DNA of 64,000 nucleotides. Origin: Sinomonas atrocyanea (GTDB taxonomy: Bacteria > Actinomycetota > Actinomycetes > Actinomycetales > Micrococcaceae). Position 1 is the first letter of the stretch, and each line of letters opens with the position of its first letter. Below the pieces are notes generated by a model. The model saw only the letters and a program-made list of their open reading frames with translations, did no database searches and was not told the origin of the DNA. This document shows, piece after piece, positions 16,277 to 24,847 of this stretch. A program made the position numbers and the translations under genes. Location: positions 1 to 64,000 of the forward strand of contig NZ_JAUSTE010000006.1 of NCBI RefSeq assembly GCF_030812675.1, in the 5' to 3' direction.

Positions 16277-17056
16277 ATGACCGACCGCGACACCGGGGCG
16301 ACGCCGCTCCTGGTGCTGAAGAAGATCACGGCGATCCTGAGCTCCTTCTCGCTGGCGCGCCCTGAGCTGGGACTGGCCGAGATCCGTTCGATCACCGGCA
16401 TCCCGCACTCGACCGTGCAGCGCCTCGTGGCGAACATGGCCCAGGAAGGGCTCCTGGACCGGCACGGCGACAAGTACCGGGTAGGCCTCCGGGTCGCGCA
16501 CTGGGCCGCCCCCGCCACCCAGGGCCTCGACTACCTCGAGCTCATCACGCCCGTGCTGCAGCGGCTCCGGGACCAGCTCACCGAGACCGTGTGCGTCTTC
16601 AGGGCCTCCGAGCGCCAGCGGGTGTGCGTGGCACTGGCGGAGACCCGGCATATCCTCCGGCGCGCTGTCGAAGTGGGGAGCATCATGCCGCTCCACGTCG
16701 GATCGGCGGGCCGGGTCCTCCTCGCGTGGAGCCCGCAGCTCGCCGATGAGGTCTACGCGTCCGGGCTGAGCGCGATCACCGACCAGACGATCACCAGCCC
16801 GGACGAACTCAAGCGGGCGGTCGCTCAGACGCGGGCCGAGGGCTACGCCATCACCATCGGCGAGCGCGTCACGAGCGCGAGCGGCCTCTCCGCGCCCATC
16901 TTCGGCCCCCAGGCGGAACTCTTCGGTGCCCTCAGCGTCATGGGCCCCACCGCGCGGATGCCGCGGGACGTGTGCGAGTCCTGGGTCGAGCCCCTGCTCG
17001 CGGCCGCGGAGGAAGCCACCCGGCTCCTGGGCGGGAGGATCCCCGCCGCGGCCTAG
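16277..17056 (+). CDS. IclR-family transcriptional regulator
   Basis: 259-residue regulator. The N-terminal winged helix (about 12-75) includes LGLAEIRSITGIPHSTVQRLVANMAQEGLL, and the C-terminal effector domain runs from about 90 (LELITPVLQRLRDQLTETVCVF) to the end, with GSIMPLHVGSAGRVLLAW typical of the ligand pocket. IclR regulators usually sense a pathway acid and control a divergent catabolic operon. The gene lies back to back with the ABC/CoA-transferase/lyase operon, 132 bases apart. Confidence 0.93.
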   Translation: MTDRDTGATPLLVLKKITAILSSFSLARPELGLAEIRSITGIPHSTVQRLVANMAQEGLLDRHGDKYRVGLRVAHWAAPATQGLDYLELITPVLQRLRDQLTETVCVFRASERQRVCVALAETRHILRRAVEVGSIMPLHVGSAGRVLLAWSPQLADEVYASGLSAITDQTITSPDELKRAVAQTRAEGYAITIGERVTSASGLSAPIFGPQAELFGALSVMGPTARMPRDVCESWVEPLLAAAEEATRLLGGRIPAAA

Positions 17057-17087
17057 GGTGGCCTCCTCTTTGGAGGCCGCCGGGGAC

Positions 17088-18569
17088 TCAGGCGGGCGGG
17101 GCCGCCGACGGCGACTCCTCGCCGTCGTGCGCCGCGGCACCGGCCGAGCGGGTGCCAGCCGAGCGGGTCTTGGCCCGCCGCCGCACGAACGGGTAGACGA
17201 CCAGCAGCAGCGCGAGCGCGCCGAGGCTCAGCCAGACCTGGGGTGCGGCGTCCGGGTCGAGGGCCATGAGGACCACGATGAGCCCGACTGCTGCCAGGAC
17301 CACCGCGTTGAGCCACGGGTGCAGCCACATCTTCAGGGCAAGGCCGGCGCGCTCCTGGGCGCTCATCCGGTTGCGCAGGCGCCACTGCGTGAGCGCCACG
17401 AAGGCGTAGACGAAGAGGGCCACGCAGCCGGCGGAGTTCATGATGAAGTCGAAGACGTCCTTTGGCGCGGCGTAGTTCGCGGCGATCGCCCCGTAGCCCA
17501 CCACCGTGGAGAGGAGGATGGCCTTCCACGGCACACCCGCCCCGTTCCGGTCCTCGACCCAGCGCGGGGCGTAGCCGTGCCGCGCGAGGGCGAACAGCAT
17601 GCGCGAGCCCGAGTAGAGACCGGAGTTGAGCACCGAGAGCGCGGCGGTGAGCACCACGGCGTTCATGACCTGCTCGGCGCCGGGGAGCCCGAACCGGCCG
17701 AAGGCGAACGCGAACGGGCTGGCCTTCGCGGGGATTTCGTCCCAGGGGACCACCATGAGCAGGATTGCCACCGAGCCGACGTAGAAGAGCAGGATGCGCC
17801 AGACCACCGTGTTGGTCGACCGTGCCACGGCGCGGGCGGGCTGGTCGGACTCGGCGGCGGCCATGGTGACGATCTCGGTGCCGAAGTAGCTGAAGATGAC
17901 GACGGCGACGCCGTTGAACACCGCCGTCCAGCCGTGCGGCATGAAGCCATGGTCCGTCAGGTGGGCGACCGAGCCGGTGGAGCCGGGGATGACGCCGAAG
18001 ACGTAGAGTGCGCCCACTCCGAGGAACACCACGATGGTGATCACCTTGATCGATGCGAGCCAGAACTCCGTCTCCCCGAAGGAGCGCAGGGACATCAGGT
18101 TCGTGGCGGTGAAGACGAGCATGCCGGCGAGCGCGAACGTCCAGTCCGGCACCGCCGGGAACCACTCGTGGAAGATCCGGCCGACGACGACCGCCTCGAA
18201 GGCGACCACTCCGACCCAGAAGTACCAGTAGAGCCAGCCGATCGTGAACCCGGCCCAGTTGCCGAGCCCCTCTCGGGCGTACTCCATGAAGGAGCCGACG
18301 ACGGGGCGGTTCGTGGACATCTCCCCGAGCATGCGCATCACGAGGACCACGAGCGCCCCGCCGATCGCGTACGAGAGCAGGGCGGCCGGGCCCACGCTGC
18401 GGATCACCGAGCCGGAGCCCACGAAGAGGCTCGCCCCAATGATGCCGCCGAGGGCGATCATCGTCAGGTGACGTGGCCTGAGGCTCGCGCGGCCGGACTC
18501 CGTTGTCCGGTCCGCACCCGCCTCCGCCTCTGGTCGGGTGGGCGCAGCCAAGTTGTCTGGTGCCTGCAT
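17088..18569 (-). CDS. amino acid permease, APC superfamily
   Basis: 493-residue transporter with about 12 membrane helices, closest in feel to the GABA/aspartate/proline permease group (AAT family). MIALGGIIGASLFVGSGSVI is the unwound first helix that binds the amino acid backbone, and SFMEYAREGLGNWAGFTIGWLYWYFW is typical of helix 3. The ATG at 18569 (GGAG upstream) is preferred over 18614. Its C-terminus (AAAHDGEESPSAAPPA) is encoded by the same hairpin repeat as the end of the lyase gene. Separated from the upstream amidohydrolase by a terminator. Confidence 0.92.
   Translation of the reverse strand: MQAPDNLAAPTRPEAEAGADRTTESGRASLRPRHLTMIALGGIIGASLFVGSGSVIRSVGPAALLSYAIGGALVVLVMRMLGEMSTNRPVVGSFMEYAREGLGNWAGFTIGWLYWYFWVGVVAFEAVVVGRIFHEWFPAVPDWTFALAGMLVFTATNLMSLRSFGETEFWLASIKVITIVVFLGVGALYVFGVIPGSTGSVAHLTDHGFMPHGWTAVFNGVAVVIFSYFGTEIVTMAAAESDQPARAVARSTNTVVWRILLFYVGSVAILLMVVPWDEIPAKASPFAFAFGRFGLPGAEQVMNAVVLTAALSVLNSGLYSGSRMLFALARHGYAPRWVEDRNGAGVPWKAILLSTVVGYGAIAANYAAPKDVFDFIMNSAGCVALFVYAFVALTQWRLRNRMSAQERAGLALKMWLHPWLNAVVLAAVGLIVVLMALDPDAAPQVWLSLGALALLLVVYPFVRRRAKTRSAGTRSAGAAAHDGEESPSAAPPA
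17106..17127. repeat. hairpin repeat in the 3' end of the permease gene
   Basis: CGACGGCGA / TCGCCGTCG with a CTCC loop, followed by TCGTGCGCC. Near-identical partner of the copy at 11096-11117, again just ahead of the stop codon of a minus-strand gene. Confidence 0.6.
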
Positions 18570-18720
18570 GCGGATCTCCGTTCCATCCGGGGCGACCGGC
18601 GTGGCGCCGATCACAGTGCCCCGTCAGGATGCGCGAGCGGGCGGGCAGGCGCGATGGATGAACTGCACTGGGGAGCGGGACATCGCTGTGCGCTTCATCC
18701 TGCCTGCCCCGTCGCGGACC

Positions 18721-18748
18721 GGGGCCGCGCCCCGGAAGGCGCGGCCCC
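18721..18748 (-). terminator. terminator hairpin after the amidohydrolase
   Basis: Perfect 11-bp stem GGGGCCGCGCC / GGCGCGGCCCC with a CCGGAA loop, 31 bases past the amidohydrolase stop. The right arm runs directly into a repeat core at 18747-18760. Confidence 0.7.
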
Positions 18749-18778
18749 GGCGTCGTGCGTCCCGGCGGTGGGTGGGAC

Positions 18779-20044
18779 TCAGGCCCTGCCCAGCCACGCC
18801 GAGGCCGCGACCACGAGCGCGGCGGTCCCCGCGGACAGCGTCGGCTGCAGGACGGGGGCGAACATCGGCGAGTGGTTCGCAGGCAGCGAGCTGACCGTCC
18901 CGTCGGCCTCGGCCGCCGCATACACCGCGGCATCGGTGCCGCCCACACCCCAGTAGGTGTAGGGCACACCGAGCGCGGTGGGGACGTCGCTGAAGTCCTC
19001 GCTGGCCGTCTGGCGGCCGAAGTCCTGGACCGTGCCGGCCGGGAAGAAGTCCTCGAACGCGGTGGTGATCCTCGCGGTCGCGTCGGCGTCGTTGTCCGTG
19101 AGCGGGTAGCTGTTGTAGATCTCGATCTCCGGCTCCTTGGGCGAGCCCGACGCCGCCGACTCGGCCTTCGCGATCCGCTCGATCGCGGCCAGGAGCTGGT
19201 CCCGGATGGGCTGGCTGTAGGTGCGGATGTTGAGCTCGAGGACGGCGTGGTCGTCGATGATGTTGCTCTTGGCGCCGACCGCGATCCTGCCCACCGTGAG
19301 GACGGCGAACTCCCCGGGCTGGACCTCGCGCGCCACGACGCCCTGGAGCCGCACCACGACCATGGAGGCCAGCACCGCAGGGTCGATGGACAGGTGCGGC
19401 ATCGAGCCGTGGCTGCCGCGGCCGTAGAGCGTGATGCGGACGCTGTCCGCCATCGACAGGAACGGGCCCGGGTGCGGGCCCACCGTGCCCGCCGGATGCA
19501 CGAGGACGTGCTGGGCGAGGGCGACGTCCGGCGTGGGGATCAGGCCGGCGAGCCCGCCGTCGACCATCGTCTTCGCACCGTCCCCGAGCTCCTCCGCGGG
19601 CTGGAACAGCGCGATGAGGGTCCCGGCCCAGGCGTCGCGCTGCTCGGCGAACAGCCTCGCCGCGCCGAGGAGGGTGCTGACGTGGACATCGTGGCCGCAG
19701 GCGTGCATCACCGGGGTCTGGTTGCCGGCGTCGTCGGTGGCGACGGCGGTGCTCGCGTAGTCGAGGCCGGTCGCCTCCTTGACCGGCAGGGCATCCATGT
19801 CCGCGCGGAGCAGGGCCGTGGGTCCGTCCCCGTTCGCGAGGACACCGACGACGCCGGTGCCGCCCACCTTGGAGTGGACCTCGTACCCCAGGCCGGTGAG
19901 CTGCTCGGCGACGATCCCCGAGGTGCGCTCCTCCTGGTGGCTCAGCTCGGGATGGACGTGGAAGTCCTTGTAGAGCGCCTCCTGCCAGTCGCGGAGTGCG
20001 TCCTGGCCGGACAGGATCCTTCGGGCGGATGCGGTGGAGGTCAT
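18779..20044 (-). CDS. M20D-family amidohydrolase (amidase/deacylase)
   Basis: 421-residue zinc peptidase-fold hydrolase of the hippurate hydrolase/N-acyl-amino-acid deacylase group. HPELSHQEERTS is the N-terminal signature, HACGHDVH and AEELGDGAK contain metal ligands and the catalytic Glu, and GRGSHGSMPH belongs to the lid/dimer domain. No signal peptide, so cytoplasmic. It lies 53 bases after the MFS exporter in the same direction, so the two are probably co-transcribed. The ATG at 20044 has GGAG upstream. Exact substrate unknown. Confidence 0.92.
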   Translation of the reverse strand: MTSTASARRILSGQDALRDWQEALYKDFHVHPELSHQEERTSGIVAEQLTGLGYEVHSKVGGTGVVGVLANGDGPTALLRADMDALPVKEATGLDYASTAVATDDAGNQTPVMHACGHDVHVSTLLGAARLFAEQRDAWAGTLIALFQPAEELGDGAKTMVDGGLAGLIPTPDVALAQHVLVHPAGTVGPHPGPFLSMADSVRITLYGRGSHGSMPHLSIDPAVLASMVVVRLQGVVAREVQPGEFAVLTVGRIAVGAKSNIIDDHAVLELNIRTYSQPIRDQLLAAIERIAKAESAASGSPKEPEIEIYNSYPLTDNDADATARITTAFEDFFPAGTVQDFGRQTASEDFSDVPTALGVPYTYWGVGGTDAAVYAAAEADGTVSSLPANHSPMFAPVLQPTLSAGTAALVVAASAWLGRA

Positions 20045-20097
20045 GACGTGCTCCTTCGGTGATCCTTGAGGGGTGATCCTTGAGGTAGGGGCGAAGC

Positions 20098-21615
20098 TTA
20101 CTTCCCTGTGCTGGAGTCTTCCCGGCCCTTCGGCACGGTCATCATGATCGAGGCGATCGCCACGACGACCATGAGCAGGTTGAAGACGAGCGCCACGACG
20201 GCCGCTTGACGCAGGTCGATGTTGTCGGTGCGGCCGTGGTTCGTCAGGACGTCGCCGACGAACTGGGCGCCCGTGCTGCCCAGCGCGGTGAACACCGCCA
20301 GGGAGATCGCGGCGCCGATCGCGCTGCCGAGCGAGGAGGCCATCTTGTAGATGCCGGAGCCGGTGCCGGCCTTGTCCGCGGGTAGGTTGGCCAGTGCCGC
20401 GTCCGTCGAGGGGGTGGCGTAGAAGGCGAGGCCGAGCCCGAACAGCGCGTACGCGACGATGGCGAACCACTGGTACTGGCCGAGCAGCAGGTTGGTCGGC
20501 ATGAGCAGGATGACGGCGATGCCCACGATCCCGCTGCCCCAGATCATCGGCAGGCGCGGCCCGAACCGCTGCAGGAGCTTCTCGCCGACCCGGATGAAGG
20601 CGATGATGGTGACCGCGTAGCCCAAGGTGAGCAGGCCGGCGTCGGACGCCTTCATCCCGCCAGCCAGCTGCAGGAGCTGCTGCGTCACCAGGAGCATGCC
20701 GATGTTGCCGTTGAGCAGGAAGTTGGAGACGGTCGCGCCCGTGAAGGTGCGGTTCTTGAACAGCGCGAGGTCAATGAACGGGTTCGCGGACCGCCGCTCG
20801 AGCCCCACGAGCGCGATGATCCCGACGACGGCGACGACGAGCAGGCCGAGGGTGACCGGGCTCCCCCAGCCGATCTTCGAGCCGAAGATGAGCACGATCA
20901 TCAGGGAGAGGATGGCGACGACGAAGACGAGGACGCCCGGCAGGTCGAACCTGCGCGGTCCGGCCTGGACGACCCTGCTCTCCGGCGTCCCCCACATGAG
21001 CATGATCGAGAGCGCGGAGACGACGATCGCGGCGATGAAGATCCACCGCCACCCGGCGAACGTGGCGACGTAGCCGCCCAGGATCGAGGCCAGCCCGGAG
21101 CCGCCCCACGAGCCGATCGACCACATCGACACGGCGCGCTGGCGGCCCGGACCGTCCCAGTACGTCTTCACGAGGGCCATGGTGGCCGGCATGATGCAGG
21201 CGGCCGAGAGGCCTTGGACCGCGCGGCCGGCGAGCATGAGCGGGAGTGCCACCGGACCCGCGGCGAACACGATCAGGAGGGCCCCGAGGATGCTCAGGCC
21301 GTTGCCGAGCAGGCTGATGCGGACCCTGCCGATCCGGTCCGCCAGGCCGCCGGCGATCACGATGAACATGCCCGAGAACAGCGCGGTGATCGACACGGCG
21401 AGGTTCATCGCGTCCGGTGAGATGAGCGGATGGTCCCAGACCTTCTTGGCAGGGTCCGAGTACGCCCCGTTGATCTCGTTCAGGACGTTCGGCGCCACAG
21501 TTCCCATTGAACCGGCGAACAGCCAGAAGGTGACGACGCCGAGCACAATGCCCAAGAGCAGCCTGTCGTTGCCTTGGAACGTCGTCCGGGCAGGGACGGG
21601 GGTGGTGCTTGCCAT
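20098..21615 (-). CDS. MFS transporter, DHA2 (14-helix) drug:H+ antiporter type
   Basis: 505-residue transporter of the major facilitator superfamily with about 14 helices. GGLADRIGRVRISLLGN is the loop 2-3 signature and the helix 5 stretch GSWGGSGLASILGGYV carries the antiporter motif C glycine pattern. A TAGTTGA-N4-TCAACTA palindrome 34-51 bases upstream resembles MarR-type operators, which often control this kind of exporter. Downstream is the M20 amidohydrolase. Substrate unknown. Confidence 0.9.
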   Translation of the reverse strand: MASTTPVPARTTFQGNDRLLLGIVLGVVTFWLFAGSMGTVAPNVLNEINGAYSDPAKKVWDHPLISPDAMNLAVSITALFSGMFIVIAGGLADRIGRVRISLLGNGLSILGALLIVFAAGPVALPLMLAGRAVQGLSAACIMPATMALVKTYWDGPGRQRAVSMWSIGSWGGSGLASILGGYVATFAGWRWIFIAAIVVSALSIMLMWGTPESRVVQAGPRRFDLPGVLVFVVAILSLMIVLIFGSKIGWGSPVTLGLLVVAVVGIIALVGLERRSANPFIDLALFKNRTFTGATVSNFLLNGNIGMLLVTQQLLQLAGGMKASDAGLLTLGYAVTIIAFIRVGEKLLQRFGPRLPMIWGSGIVGIAVILLMPTNLLLGQYQWFAIVAYALFGLGLAFYATPSTDAALANLPADKAGTGSGIYKMASSLGSAIGAAISLAVFTALGSTGAQFVGDVLTNHGRTDNIDLRQAAVVALVFNLLMVVVAIASIMMTVPKGREDSSTGK

Positions 21616-21648
21616 GACAGCTCCTCAGGGAAACCGACATCCATGTTT

Positions 21649-21666
21649 TAGTTGACTTTTCAACTA
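21649..21666. promoter_or_regulatory. MarR-type palindrome upstream of the MFS exporter
   Basis: TAGTTGACTTTTCAACTA is a perfect inverted repeat of seven bases around a four-base spacer, 34 bases before the exporter start and between it and the PucR stop. MarR-family proteins favour TTGA-N4-TCAA centres. It may overlap the -35/-10 region of the exporter promoter. Confidence 0.6.
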
Positions 21667-21763
21667 TTGCACGGTGGTCCGGCGGCTCCCAGCGCGTTGC
21701 CGTCCCGTGCCAAGTCTGGTCCGTCACACAGCTGCTGGCTATGGGCCCGCCCCACTTAGGCCC

Positions 21764-23164
21764 TCAGGCTCGCAGCGCGAGCCAGAGGTGCGCGGCCACA
21801 TCCGGGTCGTCGACGTCGACGCCGAGCAGCTCCCCGACGCGGGCCATCCGGTGGCGCACGGAGTTGCGGTGCACACCGAGCTCCCGGGCCGTGGCCTCCC
21901 AGTGGCCGCGGTGCTTCAGATAGGCGCGCACCGTGGGCAGCAGCTCCCCGCCCGCGCCCGCGAGCGCCTCCGCCCACTCGTCGGCGGGCAGCTCGAGCCC
22001 GTGCCCCACCCGGACCACCGTCCCGGCGGGGGTATGTCCGGCGGCCTCTGCCACCTGGGCTGCGATCTCCCGCACGCGCCGCAGCGGCACCGGGCCGCCC
22101 CAGGCCCCGTGCGCGCCGTCGGGAAGCGACGGCCTCGGCGCATCGGCCGCCAGGAGCACGTGCTGCAGGCCCCCATCCTCGGTGGCGAGCGCACCGGTCC
22201 GCAGTCTGTACCGACCCTGGCCCGGGACCAGCACCGCGAGGAACACCGACTCGGGCAGCGCGGCGCCCATCTGTCCCGCGAGGAGACGGGCGGCGTCGTC
22301 GTGCCCGGAGAGGACCAGGGCCACGAGCATGCCGTCCCCGCGGGCGCGCTCCTCCTCCGCCCGGCGCAGCCCCGCGGCCCGGTGGGCCAGGAGGGTCGAC
22401 GCGGTGAGGAACAGGTGACGCTCGGCGGGGGCGAGCTGCCCACCGCGGCCCACGGCGAGGTAGGCGCCCGCCCCCGGCTCCACGGGGTACAGCGCGGCAG
22501 GGCCCGCCGCGAGCTGCACCGTCGCGGTGGCGCCCCGCCCCGCTGCGCGCAGCGCGGCCGCCTCCCGGCGCAGGTCATCGAGGAGGGCCGCGGTCGCACC
22601 GTCGGCCCCCGCGCACGAGGCCGCCCTGCCGTCTCCCGGCAGGTAGGCCACCCAGGTGCCCAGCGCGTGGGCGAGCTCGCGCACGATGGCGGGCTCGGCG
22701 TCGTCCCTCGAGGCCGCCCGCGTGAGGGCTACCTGGAGACCGAGCAGGGCGGTGAGCTCGGCCTCGCCACCGCGGCGGACGAGCTCCCAGTATGCGCGGG
22801 AGACGGCGAGGAACGGCGACTCGCGCGGGACGGTCAGCAGCGGCAGCCCTGCCTCCGCGCACGCGGTGCGCAGCTCGTCGGGCACCATGCTGTGCCCCGA
22901 TCCGAGGCCCAGCCCGAGGGCAGCGACGCGGCCGGCCACGAGCCGCGCCACATAGGCGCGGGCCGCCTCGGCGCGCCCGGCGCCGTCCCGGCCGGCCAGC
23001 TGCATGCCGACCGTGAGCAGCAGTTCCCCGCCGTCGAGGAACACCGTGGGGTCCTCGAGCTCGGACACGTGCACGCCCGTGAGCTCCACGCGCGGCAGGG
23101 GCACGGGCCAATACGGGACCAGGTCGCCCCGGGCCGCGTCGGCGAGCTGGGCGAGCGTGATCAT
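21764..23164 (-). CDS. PucR-family transcriptional regulator
   Basis: 466-residue regulator. An N-terminal PucR sensor domain (about 1-120, MITLAQLADAARGDLVPYW) is followed by a middle GGDEF-like region and a C-terminal helix-turn-helix: YLKHRGHWEATARELGVHRN and SVRHRMARVGELLG. PucR-type activators often sense nitrogen compounds (ureides, GABA, amino acids). It is divergent from the aminotransferase operon at 23477 and is the likely regulator. The ATG at 23164 is chosen because the conserved domain begins there. Confidence 0.9.
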   Translation of the reverse strand: MITLAQLADAARGDLVPYWPVPLPRVELTGVHVSELEDPTVFLDGGELLLTVGMQLAGRDGAGRAEAARAYVARLVAGRVAALGLGLGSGHSMVPDELRTACAEAGLPLLTVPRESPFLAVSRAYWELVRRGGEAELTALLGLQVALTRAASRDDAEPAIVRELAHALGTWVAYLPGDGRAASCAGADGATAALLDDLRREAAALRAAGRGATATVQLAAGPAALYPVEPGAGAYLAVGRGGQLAPAERHLFLTASTLLAHRAAGLRRAEEERARGDGMLVALVLSGHDDAARLLAGQMGAALPESVFLAVLVPGQGRYRLRTGALATEDGGLQHVLLAADAPRPSLPDGAHGAWGGPVPLRRVREIAAQVAEAAGHTPAGTVVRVGHGLELPADEWAEALAGAGGELLPTVRAYLKHRGHWEATARELGVHRNSVRHRMARVGELLGVDVDDPDVAAHLWLALRA

Positions 23165-23476
23165 CGCCGCTGCTCCGGGGTCGCGGGCCCCGGTGTCCGT
23201 TCCTGCCCACCGTGGCCGGCCCGAACCGGCGTGTCGCGGCAGGACACGCCGGTGGGGAGCGCCGCTCGAGGGGCAAGGTGGGCAGGATGGCACGCGCTGG
23301 GCGGGATCACCGGCCTGAAGGCCGCGCTCGGGTGCCGCTGCGCCCTGGCCCCTCGCGCACCCCGTTGTGCATTCAGTCTCATGGGAACCAAGTATGGGCC
23401 AGAACGTCCAGAGACGTGCCCACGGCCCCCTCCCTACTGTGGTCTCAACCACATGAACTCAACGCCGGGAGGACCC
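23165..23476. promoter_or_regulatory. 312-bp divergent control region between pucR and the aminotransferase operon
   Basis: No gene is seen. An 11-bp perfect hairpin ACCGGCGTGTC / GACACGCCGGT (23225-23253) is nested inside a 10-bp inverted repeat CCTGCCCACC / GGTGGGCAGG (23202-23211 and 23277-23286). A separate palindrome TGTGGTCTCAACCACA lies at 23438-23453, overlapping a possible -10 (TACTGT 23435-23440) of the aminotransferase. The last is the best PucR operator candidate. Confidence 0.45.
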
Positions 23477-24847
23477 ATGACCGCCGCACCCGTTGCCCCC
23501 TCCGCCGATCCGGCCGCCGTCCCGCAGCGCGCCCGCCGCCTCGCCACCGAGTTGCCGGGCCCGCGCTCGCGCGAGCTCGAGGCCGAGCGCCGCCGCCACG
23601 TCACCGAGGGCTTCGGCATCACGCTGCCGGTGTTCATCGACCGGGCCGAGGGCGCGCTGCTCGTGGACGTGGACGGGAACCGGATCATCGACTTCGCCTC
23701 GGGCATCGCGGTGACGAGCGTGGGCGCAGCGAACCCGCGCGTGGCCGAGCGCGCAGCCGCCCAGCTGGCCCGCTTCACGCACACGTGCTTCATGGTCACG
23801 GAGTACTCCTCCTTCGTGGACGTGTGCCGCTGGCTCAACGAGCACACGCCGGGCGACTTCGACAAGCGCACCGCCCTCTTCTCGACGGGCGCGGAGGCGG
23901 TCGAGAACGCGGTCAAGGTCGCCCGTTCGGCGACCCGGCGCCCGAATGTCCTCGTCTTCGACGAGGCCTACCACGGCCGCACGCAGCTGACCATGGCCAT
24001 GACCGCCAAGGAGAACCCGTACCGCCTCAACTTCGGCCCGCTCCCCGGCGCAGTGTTCCGGGGCCCGACGGCGCCCGCGCACCTGGCGCCTGCCGATCCT
24101 GCGGGGTCCACGGCGTACGTCGCCGAGGCCCTCGCGGGGGTCGAGGCGGTCCTCGCCGCGGCCGGGGCCGAGACATTCGCGGCGATGGTCGTCGAGCCCC
24201 TCCAGGGCGAGGGCGGCTTCGTGGTGCACGCGCCGGGCTTCCTGCCGGGGCTGCGCGAGATCGCGACGCGGCATGGGATCGTGCTCGTGGTCGACGAGAT
24301 CCAGGCCGGCATGGGCCGCACGGGCGTGCTGTTCGCCTCCGAGCACGACGGCGTGGCCGGGGACATCACCCTCTCCGCCAAGGCCCTCGGCGCGGGCCTG
24401 CCCCTCTCGGCCGTCACCGGCCGCGCCGAGCTCATGAACGCCGTCCACCCGGGCGGCCTCGGCGGGACCTACGCGGGCAACCCGGTCGCGTGCGAGGCTG
24501 CGCTCGCCGTCTTCGAGCTCCTCGAGGACGGCTCGCTGCTCGCCGGGGCGCGGGCCGTCGAGGCCGCGGTGCGGGCGCGCTTCGAGCCGCTCCTCGCGCG
24601 CGACGGCGTGGCCTCCGTCCGCGGCCGCGGCGCCATGATGGCGGTCGAGTTCGCCGACGCCTCCGGCCCCCGCGCCGACATCGCGAAGGCCGCGGCCGCC
24701 GCGGCCAACGCCGCCGGGGTCCTGACCCTCACGTGCGGGACGCACGGCAACGTGATCCGGCTCCTTCCCCCGCTCGGCATCGAGCCCGAGGTCCTCGAGG
24801 AAGGCCTGGCAGTGCTCGAGGCCGCGATCCGCGGGGCGCTCTCGTGA
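23477..24847 (+). CDS. class III aminotransferase, 4-aminobutyrate/5-aminovalerate type
   Basis: 456-residue PLP enzyme transferring the terminal amino group of GABA or 5-aminovalerate to 2-oxoglutarate. The PLP lysine is K302 (TLSAKALGAG), Asp273 in VVDEIQAG pairs with the pyridine nitrogen, and FSTGAEAVENAVKVAR and GEGGFVV are class hallmarks of GabT/DavT. GGGAGG lies just before the ATG. It heads an operon with a SUGCT-like CoA-transferase, glutaryl-CoA dehydrogenase and an aldehyde dehydrogenase, so I favour 5-aminovalerate (DavT) as the physiological substrate; GABA activity is likely too. Confidence 0.93.
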   Translation: MTAAPVAPSADPAAVPQRARRLATELPGPRSRELEAERRRHVTEGFGITLPVFIDRAEGALLVDVDGNRIIDFASGIAVTSVGAANPRVAERAAAQLARFTHTCFMVTEYSSFVDVCRWLNEHTPGDFDKRTALFSTGAEAVENAVKVARSATRRPNVLVFDEAYHGRTQLTMAMTAKENPYRLNFGPLPGAVFRGPTAPAHLAPADPAGSTAYVAEALAGVEAVLAAAGAETFAAMVVEPLQGEGGFVVHAPGFLPGLREIATRHGIVLVVDEIQAGMGRTGVLFASEHDGVAGDITLSAKALGAGLPLSAVTGRAELMNAVHPGGLGGTYAGNPVACEAALAVFELLEDGSLLAGARAVEAAVRARFEPLLARDGVASVRGRGAMMAVEFADASGPRADIAKAAAAAANAAGVLTLTCGTHGNVIRLLPPLGIEPEVLEEGLAVLEAAIRGALS

